A stretch of DNA of 5,475 bases from Eggerthellaceae bacterium (lineage in GTDB: Bacteria; Actinomycetota; Coriobacteriia; Coriobacteriales; Eggerthellaceae): positions 1 to 5,475 of the forward strand of contig CAAEEV010000094.1 of NCBI GenBank assembly GCA_900754955.1. The letters are read 5' to 3'. The notes below the pieces were generated by a model that did not search any database, was not told the DNA's origin, and was given only the letters and a program-made list of their open reading frames with translations. Both the position numbers and the translations under genes were made by a program. Of the stretch, positions 1 to 5,461 are shown in pieces; within the stretch, counting starts at the first letter, position 1; each line of letters starts with the position of its first letter.

Positions 1-1
1 C

Positions 2-760
2 ATCGCCGATGCGGGCGTGATCGTTATCACGGCGGGCATCGGCCAGAAGCCGGGCGAGACGCGCATCGACCTCGTGAACAAGAACGTCGAAGTGTTCAAG
101 GGCATCCTCGGCGAAATCCGCGCACGCGACTGCGGCGGCATCCTGCTCGTGGTGTCGAACCCCGTCGACATCCTCACCTACGTGACGGTGAAGCTCTCGG
201 GTCTGCCCGAGCACCGCGTGATCGGATCGGGTACCGTGCTCGACACGGGCCGCCTCAAGCACATCATCGGCGAGAGCCTCGGCGTCGATCCGCGCAACGT
301 GCACGCGCGCATCCTCGGCGAACACGGCGACAGCGAGCTCATCGCCTGGTCGAGCGCACATGTGGCGGGCATTCCGCTCGAGGACTTCTATAACATGCGC
401 ACCGACGGCTCCTACGAGGAGTGGCGCCGCGAGACAAGCGACCTCGTGCGCAACTCCGCCTACGAGATCATCAAGAAGAAGCGCGCGACGTACTACGGCA
501 TCGCCATGGCGGTCAAACGCATCTGCAGCGCCATCGTGCGAGACGAGAAGTCGGTGCTGTCGGTGTCGAACTACATGCAGGGCGAGTACGGCATCTCCGA
601 CGTGGCGCTGTCCACCCCGTGCATCGTCGGCAAGGACGGCATCGAGGTGCGCATGCCTCCGTCGCTCAACTACCGCGAGCAGACCGAGCTCAAGGAATCG
701 GCCGACACGCTCAAGGACGTGATCGCCAACCTCGATTTGAGCATCGAGAACGCCGAATAG
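2..760 (+). CDS. ldh: L-lactate dehydrogenase, 5' end missing
   Basis: This cytoplasmic enzyme interconverts pyruvate and L-lactate with NADH/NAD+ and typically regenerates NAD+ in fermentation. The reading frame is open from base 2, so the gene begins outside the window. About 252 residues are present; the family is usually about 315, so the N-terminal part with the Rossmann glycine motif is lost. Visible motifs are AGIGQKPGETR (the Gln at the specificity position points to lactate rather than malate, where Arg is expected; the final Arg is the mobile-loop Arg), VVSNPVD, GTVLDTGR (catalytic Asp and substrate-binding Arg), GEHGDS (catalytic His) and ATYYGIA (Thr of the active site). The C-terminus is complete and ends at TAG 758-760. 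It converges on the diaminopimelate dehydrogenase gene, with a shared terminator between. The GTG at 17 lies inside the conserved domain and is not the true start. Confidence 0.95.
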   Translation: MADAGVIVITAGIGQKPGETRIDLVNKNVEVFKGILGEIRARDCGGILLVVSNPVDILTYVTVKLSGLPEHRVIGSGTVLDTGRLKHIIGESLGVDPRNVHARILGEHGDSELIAWSSAHVAGIPLEDFYNMRTDGSYEEWRRETSDLVRNSAYEIIKKKRATYYGIAMAVKRICSAIVRDEKSVLSVSNYMQGEYGISDVALSTPCIVGKDGIEVRMPPSLNYREQTELKESADTLKDVIANLDLSIENAE

Positions 761-807
761 GCAGAGCAGACGGGGCGCCGCGCGAGCGCATCGCCCCGAG
801 CGTCCCG

Positions 808-854
808 AAAACGAGGAGCGCCTCCCCGACCGCTGCGGGGAGGCGCTCCTTTTT
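808..854. terminator. Bidirectional intrinsic terminator
   Basis: A perfect 14-bp stem (814-827 pairing with 837-850) closes a 9-base loop. On the plus strand it runs into TTTTT (850-854). On the minus strand it is followed, after two bases, by TTTT (complement of 808-811). It lies between the convergent lactate dehydrogenase and diaminopimelate dehydrogenase genes and is well placed to end transcripts from both sides. Confidence 0.9.
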
Positions 855-877
855 CGTTGCAGAAAGATTTCGATGCC

Positions 878-1867
878 CTACAGCATGTGGGCACGAAGCT
901 CCTCACCGGACAGCGGCGAGAGGTACGCCGGCGCGATGTCGAAGATGGTCTTGCAGCCTGTGGCACCCTCGGCGTTGAGACGGTGCGCGGCGCGAGCCAC
1001 GGCCACGAGCACGCTGCCCGTGAACTCAGGGTTGGAGTCGAGCTTGAGGGAATACTCGATCACGTGCTTGTTCTCGCCCGCGGCGCCCGTCGCACCCGTG
1101 CGGATGACCGAGCCGCCGTGCGGAATGCCAGCGTGGTCGCGGTCGAGCTCCTCCTGGGAGATGAACGTCACCGTGGTGTCGTAGTCGGCGAAGTAGTTGG
1201 GCATCGTCACGATCGCCTGCTCGATGGCGGCGAGGTCGGCGCCCTCCTCCGCGACGACGAAGCACTCGCGCGTGTGCTTCTGACGCGTGGTGAGCTCGGG
1301 GTTCTCGCCCGCGCGCACCGCCTCGAGCGCCGCCGGGACGGGCACCGTGTACTGGCGCGCGTCGACCACGCCGGGAATGCGGCGGATGGCGTCGGAGTGA
1401 CCCTGGCTCACGCCACGGCCCCAGAACGTGTAGTCGGCGCCGTTCGGCAGAATGCAGTTCGCGTACAGGCGCGCCACCGAGAACATGCCCGGATCCCAGC
1501 CCACGGAGATGACGGCCACCTTGCCGACTTCCTTCGCCGCAGCGTCGACGGCGGCGAAATGCTCGGGGATGTTGGCATGGGTGTCGAACGAGTCGACGAC
1601 GTTGAACAGGCGCGCAGCAGCGGGCGTCTGCTCGGGCAGGTCGGTTGCGCTGCCGCCGGCGAGCACGAGCACGTCGATGTCGTCCGTATGCGCCTCGAGG
1701 TCGGCAGCGGCGTACACCGGCACGCCCTCCGTGGCGATCTGGAGCGACGCGGGATCGCGACGCGTGAACACGGCGACGAGCTCGGTGTCGGGATTGGCGG
1801 CACACGCCAGCTCGACGCCACGACCGAGGTTACCGTAGCCGAGAATGCCGATGCGAATACAGGTCAT
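878..1867 (-). CDS. ddh: meso-diaminopimelate D-dehydrogenase
   Basis: This enzyme (EC 1.4.1.16) makes meso-2,6-diaminopimelate from tetrahydrodipicolinate, ammonia and NADPH in one step, as a bypass of the acyl-intermediate branches, feeding lysine and peptidoglycan synthesis in the cytoplasm. The 329-residue protein is close to the usual length (about 320 in Corynebacterium glutamicum), and I recognise extended similarity to that enzyme. It shows a Rossmann motif GYGNLGR (10-16), FTRR (34-37, expected to bind the NADPH phosphate), GSATDLPEQ (72-80), GWDPGMFS (123-130), TFWG (147-150), SQGHSDAIRRIPG (154-166), the HTRECF region (198-203), IPHGG (248-252) and LKLDSNPEFT (274-283). These match the Asp, Trp, Arg, His and Asn substrate contacts known in the family. 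The ATG at 1865-1867 is preceded by AGGAG at five-base spacing (1873-1877). The YbjQ-family gene ends 34 bases upstream, so co-transcription is likely. The stop is TAG (878-880), just before the shared terminator. Confidence 0.96.
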   Translation of the reverse strand: MTCIRIGILGYGNLGRGVELACAANPDTELVAVFTRRDPASLQIATEGVPVYAAADLEAHTDDIDVLVLAGGSATDLPEQTPAAARLFNVVDSFDTHANIPEHFAAVDAAAKEVGKVAVISVGWDPGMFSVARLYANCILPNGADYTFWGRGVSQGHSDAIRRIPGVVDARQYTVPVPAALEAVRAGENPELTTRQKHTRECFVVAEEGADLAAIEQAIVTMPNYFADYDTTVTFISQEELDRDHAGIPHGGSVIRTGATGAAGENKHVIEYSLKLDSNPEFTGSVLVAVARAAHRLNAEGATGCKTIFDIAPAYLSPLSGEELRAHML

Positions 1868-1901
1868 AGAAGCTCCTATCGATAACGGTACTATCAGTTG
1901 G

Positions 1902-2216
1902 TTACTGAACGAATTTGACGGCGGTGCCGTAGGCGAGCATCTCGGTGGCGCCGTCGACCACCGTCTCAGAGGAGAAGCGCATCGCCACGATGGCGTCGGC
2001 GCCCATAGCCTGCGCCTGCTCGACCATGCGCTGCTCGGCGATGTGGCGCGCCTCGTTGGTCATGTCGGTGTAGGTCTTGATCTCGCCGCCCGCCATGGCC
2101 TTGAAGCCGGCCATGAGGTCGCGACCGACGTTCTTCGACGTGACGATGTTGCCTCGAACGAGGCCGAGCAGCTGGATGCGTGCGCCGGGAACGACGTCGG
2201 CAGTGGTGACGAGCAT
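1902..2216 (-). CDS. YbjQ/UPF0145 family protein
   Basis: The 104-residue protein belongs by eye to the YbjQ (UPF0145, 'putative heavy-metal-binding') family, small cytoplasmic proteins of uncertain function that form oligomers. Supporting signs are the start VTTADVVPG, the segment RGNIVTSKNVGRD (21-33), the central GGEIKTYTDMTNEARHIA (43-60), and the hallmark end AQAMGADAIVAMRF (68-81) followed by EMLAYGTAVKF. Length fits the family (about 100-110). I chose the ATG at 2214-2216 because the family N-terminus begins there and AAAGGA lies seven bases upstream; the frame stays open much further upstream, but that extension is not conserved-looking. A TATAAT -10 box lies about 58 bases upstream. 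It is followed at 34 bases by diaminopimelate dehydrogenase, probably in one operon. Family assignment is firm; biochemical role is unknown. Confidence 0.93.
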   Translation of the reverse strand: MLVTTADVVPGARIQLLGLVRGNIVTSKNVGRDLMAGFKAMAGGEIKTYTDMTNEARHIAEQRMVEQAQAMGADAIVAMRFSSETVVDGATEMLAYGTAVKFVQ

Positions 2217-2273
2217 GATGGGTCCTTTCACGAATGTTTGCGAACAGGCGAGTCGGGTGCCCCGCCGAGGGCA

Positions 2274-2279
2274 ATTATA
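2274..2279 (-). promoter_or_regulatory. Promoter -10 box for the YbjQ-family gene and probably ddh
   Basis: Read on the minus strand, 2279-2274 is a perfect TATAAT in an otherwise very GC-rich stretch. It would give a leader of about 50 bases ahead of the YbjQ start codon. The -35 hexamer at 17-base spacing (2297-2302, GTGGGC) is poor, which suggests dependence on an activator or an atypical promoter. Confidence 0.6.
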
Positions 2280-2285
2280 CGTCGC

Positions 2286-2320
2286 GCGTACGCAAAGCCC
2301 ACCTGCAGCGACGCGCTGCA
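2286..2320. promoter_or_regulatory. Candidate operator palindromes at the YbjQ-family promoter
   Basis: Two inverted repeats lie just upstream of the -10 box. GCGTACGC (2286-2293) is a perfect palindrome in the -10/-35 spacer. TGCAGCG-ACG-CGCTGCA (2304-2320) is a 7-bp inverted repeat directly upstream of the -35 position. Position and symmetry suggest regulator binding, but GC-rich DNA makes short palindromes fairly common, so this is tentative. Confidence 0.3.
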
Positions 2321-2475
2321 CCAACTTTCCGTTTCCCAAGACGCATGCGTACCGCGGGCGCGGCATCATGCGCCTGCACGACATGCGGTCGCAGCCCGAA
2401 GGCACGCCGCACGCCGCGGCGCACCGCGCATGGCTCTTCGCGCGCGACGTGACGCGATGCGCGCGGCCCGCCGAC
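2321..2475. other. Intergenic GC-rich stretch without a recognised gene
   Basis: This is the middle of the 358-base gap between the YbjQ-family gene and the zinc-ribbon gene. I see no RNA gene, no credible coding sequence and no mobile-element end. It holds a perfect 10-base palindrome ACGCATGCGT (2341-2350) and many CpG-rich near-repeats. A 72-codon plus-strand frame (2234-2452) crosses it, but it has no recognisable domain and is rich in Arg and Ala, as expected of chance frames here. Confidence 0.5.
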
Positions 2476-2511
2476 AAAAGAAAACGCCGCGGCGCATCAT
2501 GCGTCGCGGCG
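2476..2511 (-). terminator. Intrinsic terminator of the zinc-ribbon gene
   Basis: On the minus strand a GC-rich hairpin (2511-2485, 12 paired positions with one mismatch and a 3-base loop) is followed directly by TTTTCTTTT (complement of 2476-2484). It lies about 65 bases after the stop codon of the zinc-ribbon gene and should separate it from the downstream YbjQ-ddh unit. Confidence 0.8.
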
Positions 2512-2574
2512 CTGCGCGGTTGGCAGTTAAACCAGGTCAGGTGACCGATCCAGCTGCAATCGCCAAAGGCCTTG

Positions 2575-2820
2575 CTAGTTGGCCGCCGGCGGCTTCGGGG
2601 CACCCGGAGCAGCAGGAGCGCCAGGAGCCGCGGGGGCACCCTGAGCAGCATGAGCACCAGGAGCGGCCTTCATGGAGCCGTCCTCGTTCATGTACTTCGT
2701 GAAGTCGCACTTGCAGAACGGGCAGGACTTCAGCACGAGACCACCCATGGCCTGAATGGTCTTGCCGCACTCGGGGCACTGGTTCGCTCCGCCGGAAGCA
2801 TCAGCAGGTCTAAAACACAT
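2575..2820 (-). CDS. Small zinc-ribbon protein with Ala/Pro/Gly-rich tail
   Basis: The 81-residue protein has two parts. Residues 1-46 contain two CxxC knuckles, CPECG (15-19) and CPFCK (33-37), 14 residues apart, as in a zinc ribbon that binds one structural zinc; a further Cys is at 38. Residues 51-81 are almost only Ala, Pro and Gly, with a 12-residue repeat (53-64 and 65-76) and no predicted fold. There is no signal peptide or membrane segment, so it is probably cytoplasmic. The start ATG (2818-2820) is fixed by a near-perfect ribosome binding site, GGAAGGAG, seven bases upstream (about 2828-2835 on this strand). The frame runs on further upstream to 2907, but that part is not supported. 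It has its own terminator and a long leader, so it looks monocistronic. Function is unknown; nucleic-acid or protein binding is possible for a ribbon of this kind, but that is inference. Confidence 0.85.
   Translation of the reverse strand: MCFRPADASGGANQCPECGKTIQAMGGLVLKSCPFCKCDFTKYMNEDGSMKAAPGAHAAQGAPAAPGAPAAPGAPKPPAAN
2598..2665. repeat. Two-copy 36-base repeat in the zinc-ribbon gene tail
   Basis: Segments 2598-2629 and 2634-2665 match at about 28 of 32 bases with a period of 36 bases, exactly 12 codons. The repeat encodes APGAHAAQGAPA followed by APGAPAAPGAPK. Being in frame, copy-number change would lengthen or shorten the tail without breaking the gene. Confidence 0.75.
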
Positions 2821-2840
2821 GATAATCTCCTTCCATAGGA

Positions 2841-2920
2841 TCACCGACCTAGGTGAATTCCGAGGAAGCATGGTAATCCGCCTAGCGCAAAGCGACCGTC
2901 CATGCAAGGGAATTCTTCGG
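2841..2920 (-). promoter_or_regulatory. Possible structured leader of the zinc-ribbon mRNA
   Basis: Nested inverted repeats lie upstream of the ribosome binding site. GAATTCC (2855-2861) pairs with GGAATTC (2909-2915), and inside it GCATGG (2868-2873) pairs with CCATGC (2900-2905). Closer to the gene, TCACC (2841-2845) pairs with GGTGA (2852-2856) around a perfect ACCTAGGT palindrome (2847-2854), which would compete with the larger stem. A switchable leader is possible if transcription starts upstream near 2945, but I could not match it to a known riboswitch class. Confidence 0.35.
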
Positions 2921-2946
2921 CGAGGCGCCCTGCGGCGGCGGCAAAC

Positions 2947-2960
2947 GTAAGTTAACTTAC
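2947..2960. promoter_or_regulatory. Perfect 14-base palindrome in an AT-rich island
   Basis: GTAAGTTAACTTAC is its own reverse complement and sits in a short AT-rich island (2945-2968) within GC-rich DNA, between the end of the kinase gene and the zinc-ribbon gene. This is the typical look of a promoter with an operator for a dimeric repressor. It could control the zinc-ribbon gene 127 bases downstream on the minus strand. I could not fix -35 and -10 boxes with confidence. Confidence 0.45.
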
Positions 2961-3036
2961 TAATTTCATGACCTCATCGAGCGAACCGCAGCGGCATCAC
3001 TCCCCGCCCGAAGCGGAGCCTCGCCACCGGATGCGA

Positions 3037-3156
3037 CAGCGGACCGCTTCCGACGCGCCGCAAAACCCTGCGCCTGCAGCGAATCGCATCCGACGCGGCA
3101 AGAATCCCTACGCTGGCAGCGGATCGCTTCCGACACGCTGCGGAACCCTACGCCGG
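3037..3156. repeat. Three 40-base tandem repeats at the end of the kinase gene
   Basis: The units are 3037-3076, 3077-3116 and 3117-3156. The first and third agree at about 33 of 40 bases; the second and third at about 30 of 40. Each starts with a small palindrome-like element (AGCGGACCGCT, AGCGAATCGCA, AGCGGATCGCT). The last unit covers the TAG stop (3148-3150) and the two final codons of the histidine kinase; the other two lie just downstream. The period is not a multiple of three, so the array is not coding as a repeat. Confidence 0.8.
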
Positions 3157-4695
3157 CAGCGTGACGACGAACGTGGTAATGCCCCGCTCGCTCGCCGCGC
3201 CGATCGTGCCGCCGTGCGCCGCGATGATCTCCTTGGCGATGGCGAGGCCGAGCCCCGCGCCGCCCGACCCCGTGCCGCGCGCACCGTCCTCGCGGTAGAA
3301 CTTGTCGAAAATGCTCTGCAGGTGCGCAGGCGAGATCTCGCGTCCTTGGTTGGTCACGCTCAGCACCCACGATCCCGCACCAGGTGTGGGCGTGAACGCG
3401 CTCGCCGCCGAGGACGCGGGAGACGTGCCGCCTCCCTGCAGCGTCGCGCCACCTGCTGCATCGGAGGCCGCAGGAGCGTACCCGTAGGCAACGTCGTACG
3501 TCGAGGGACGCGCGAAAGTTGGCACGACCTGCGCGCTCGATGTCGGCGACGAGGAGGCGTCCGCTGCATTCGAGTTCGGAATCGCATTCACACTCGCATT
3601 CACATTCGCATTCGCACCTGCGCTTGCGCCCGATTCCGCATCGGAGGTCGTCGTAGCGACAGCCGATGCGCCCGTTGCCGCCAAAGCTCCCGCTGTCGCA
3701 TTCGCCGCCGAGACCGCAAACGACGCCGCGATCACAATCTCCGTGCCGTCGTCGGCGTATGCCACGGCGTTGCGCACCACGTTGCCGAGAGCGCGCGCGA
3801 GCTTGTCGGCATCCACGAAGAAACGCGCGTCATCGGGCGCCCGCACGACGAGCGAGAGCCCGCGCGCCTGCGCATCGGGATAGAACGACTCCGCCACCTG
3901 TTCGCAGAACAGGCGCACGCCCACCCAGGTGCGCTCGATGGGAATCGACTGCAGGTTGTAGCGCGTGATCTCGAAGAACTCGTCGATGAGCCCCTCGAGC
4001 CGCACCGCCTTCTCGCTCGCCGTGGCGATGTAGCGGCGCCGTGCGTTCTCGGGCAGGTCGGGAGCCTCGTCGAGCAGCGCGAGGTACCCGATTACCGAAG
4101 TGAGCGGCGTTTTGATGTCGTGCGCGAGGTAAGCCACAAGCTCGTTCTTGCGCCGCTCGGCCGCGACCGCCGCGCTCTCGTTCGCAAGCGACGCGGCCCG
4201 CACGGCGTTGAGCTCGTTCTGCGTGATGGCGAGGTCGGACGGGAGCTCGACGGGGCGCGTGCGGTCCTCAACGAGCGCCGTCACCGCATGGGCGAGCTCG
4301 TCGAAGTAGCGAAGCGGCCGCATCAGGCCCGCAATCGCGATTGCAATCGCACCTGCCGCGAAAAGCGCCACGGCAAGCGGGATCTTCGCCGCCCTCACGA
4401 TATTGTAGAAGTGCAGATCGCGAGCGTGGAACATGCCATCGCCCCCCATGATAATCTGCCATTCGTAGCCTCCGTCGTGCTGCTCTACGAAGTCGCTGAG
4501 CGAATCGGGATCGACAATGATCCAGTACGACGTGGCCTCAGCCACCCACTCTGCCAGAGGCGCCTTCAGAACCAGCTCAAACGCCACTGCCGCCAAAACG
4601 AACACCGCCGTGTAGAGCGCAAGCATGCCGAGCGTGCGCAAACAGCACTTCCTCCGCAGCAAACGCAGCTGCAGACTCGCCTTCCTCGCCGCCAT
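3148..4695 (-). CDS. VanS-like sensor histidine kinase with a large low-complexity insertion
   Basis: This membrane kinase should autophosphorylate on His and pass the phosphate to the regulator encoded just upstream. The 515 residues show: membrane segment 1 (21-43), an outer loop of about 60 residues (44-103), membrane segment 2 (105-124), a HAMP-like linker, a dimerisation box LAHDIKTPLTSVIGYL (190-205, phospho-His192) and following helix ending FFEITRYNL, all very like VanS. The N box is NVVRNA (305-310); NQG (449-451), FDKFYRED (463-470) and GSGGAGLGLAIA (476-487) form the rest of the ATP site. Residues about 328-441 are an Ala/Ser/Thr/Gly/Asn-rich insertion absent from ordinary VanS proteins, which are about 370-450 residues. 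I chose ATG 4693-4695 because GGGGGAGGT lies just upstream; an in-frame GTG at 4731 lacks this. The regulator gene ends 43 bases upstream, so the pair is an operon. No clear terminator follows. The signal sensed is unknown. Confidence 0.93.
   Translation of the reverse strand: MAARKASLQLRLLRRKCCLRTLGMLALYTAVFVLAAVAFELVLKAPLAEWVAEATSYWIIVDPDSLSDFVEQHDGGYEWQIIMGGDGMFHARDLHFYNIVRAAKIPLAVALFAAGAIAIAIAGLMRPLRYFDELAHAVTALVEDRTRPVELPSDLAITQNELNAVRAASLANESAAVAAERRKNELVAYLAHDIKTPLTSVIGYLALLDEAPDLPENARRRYIATASEKAVRLEGLIDEFFEITRYNLQSIPIERTWVGVRLFCEQVAESFYPDAQARGLSLVVRAPDDARFFVDADKLARALGNVVRNAVAYADDGTEIVIAASFAVSAANATAGALAATGASAVATTTSDAESGASAGANANVNASVNAIPNSNAADASSSPTSSAQVVPTFARPSTYDVAYGYAPAASDAAGGATLQGGGTSPASSAASAFTPTPGAGSWVLSVTNQGREISPAHLQSIFDKFYREDGARGTGSGGAGLGLAIAKEIIAAHGGTIGAASERGITTFVVTLPA
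3373..3714 (-). other. Low-complexity insertion within the kinase ATPase domain
   Basis: Residues about 328-441 separate two beta strands, TEIVIAASFAV and SWVLSVTNQG, that are normally joined by a short turn. The insertion is dominated by Ala, Ser, Thr, Gly and Asn, has one more ordered-looking patch (RPSTYDVAYGYAP, 396-408), and contains no known domain that I recognise. All catalytic boxes lie outside it and the frame stays open, so the kinase is probably still functional. Confidence 0.85.
3580..3615 (-). repeat. Degenerate hexanucleotide repeat encoding ANANVNASVNAI
   Basis: On the minus strand the codons alternate GCG/GTG with AAT/AGT, giving a near-perfect 6-base repeat (GCGAAT, GTGAAT and variants) over about six units. 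It lies inside the kinase insertion. Such runs can change length by replication slippage; here gain or loss of units would keep the frame. Confidence 0.7.
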
Positions 4696-4738
4696 CGGGC
4701 ACCTCCCCCTGATTCCTTCCGCCGACCGCACACACCGC

Positions 4739-5461
4739 CTAGCGGCCGCTGCGCACCTGCTCGTCGGAGCGCAGGCGGTACCCCACGCCCCACACCGTTT
4801 CCACGAAGGTCGTCGACGAATCGACCGCCGCGAGCTTCTGCCGCAGATGGCGAATGTGCACCATCACCGTGTTCGAGGCGGCGGAATCGTAAGGCGCGCC
4901 CCACGCTTCCTCGAACAGCTCCGCCGTCGGCACCGGCGAACCCGCGCGCCGCACGAGATGCGCCAAGATGGCGAACTCCTTCGGCGTGAGCGCAAGCGGC
5001 TCGCCGTGGAGACGCGCCTCGTGGGAAGCCGTATCAACTTCGATGCCGCGCGCTGCGAGCACGCTCGGCGGCGCCTCGGCCGCGGATGCGCGCATCGCCG
5101 ACCGCCGCAGGCGCGCCTTCACGCGCGCCATGAACTCACGCGGTTTGAAGGGTTTCGTCACGTAGTCGTCAGCACCGATGGAGAACCCCGCCACCTGATC
5201 GGCCTCCTCGTCGCGTGCGGTGAGAAACATGATCGGCACATCGCTTGCAGCGCGCAGGCGCGCGCAAAGCTCGAAGCCGTTCATGCTCGGCATCATGATG
5301 TCGAGGATGGCGAGGTCGAAGGTTTGCTCCTGCGCCCGCTCAAGCGCATCGGCGGCGCGATAGCACACGCACGGCTCCATCCCCTCGGCAGCGATCAAAC
5401 TTCCCACCAGATCGGCGATGGCAACCTCGTCGTCCACCACCAGCACGCGCGGCGGGCGCAC
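4739..5461 (-). CDS. VanR-like response regulator (OmpR/PhoB family)
   Basis: This cytoplasmic DNA-binding regulator is the partner of the kinase that follows it. The receiver domain (about 4-120) has the acidic pair DD at 10-11, phospho-Asp54 in LAILDIMMP, Thr81 in FLTARDEEAD, and Lys103 in VTKPFKPRE. The winged-helix domain (about 138-233) shows LTPKEFAILAHLV, the recognition-helix region NTVMVHIRHLRQKL and FVETVWGVGYRL. The overall pattern is closest to VanR. At 240 residues it is of normal length. The GTG at 5459-5461 places the protein start just before RVLVVDDE, where such proteins begin, but the ribosome binding site is weak and no stop lies upstream before the window edge, so a start slightly outside remains possible. 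Its promoter is not in the window. Target genes are unknown. Confidence 0.93.
   Translation of the reverse strand: MRPPRVLVVDDEVAIADLVGSLIAAEGMEPCVCYRAADALERAQEQTFDLAILDIMMPSMNGFELCARLRAASDVPIMFLTARDEEADQVAGFSIGADDYVTKPFKPREFMARVKARLRRSAMRASAAEAPPSVLAARGIEVDTASHEARLHGEPLALTPKEFAILAHLVRRAGSPVPTAELFEEAWGAPYDSAASNTVMVHIRHLRQKLAAVDSSTTFVETVWGVGYRLRSDEQVRSGR

Noticed and set aside
2..760. Malate dehydrogenase
   Set aside because: The specificity residue is Gln (GQKPGETR) rather than Arg, and the remaining motifs are those of lactate dehydrogenase.
857..1885. A 342-codon plus-strand open frame opposite diaminopimelate dehydrogenase
   Set aside because: The minus strand carries an unmistakable full-length enzyme with a good ribosome binding site; the antisense frame has no recognisable features.
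1902..2657. A longer 251-residue version of the YbjQ-family protein
   Set aside because: The extension crosses the promoter and the upstream terminator; the family start and ribosome binding site agree with 2216.
2575..2907. A longer 110-residue version of the zinc-ribbon protein
   Set aside because: The near-perfect ribosome binding site directly precedes the internal ATG at 2820, and the extension has no domain character.
3037..3156. CRISPR array
   Set aside because: The 40-base units are directly adjacent, with no spacers, and are diverged.
2968..4989. A 673-codon plus-strand open frame opposite the kinase gene
   Set aside because: It is rich in Arg, Ala and His with no domain, and lies antisense to clear kinase and regulator motifs; long antisense frames are common in GC-rich DNA.
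3148..5461. Vancomycin-resistance locus
   Set aside because: Only the regulatory pair resembles Van proteins; no resistance enzymes are present in the window.
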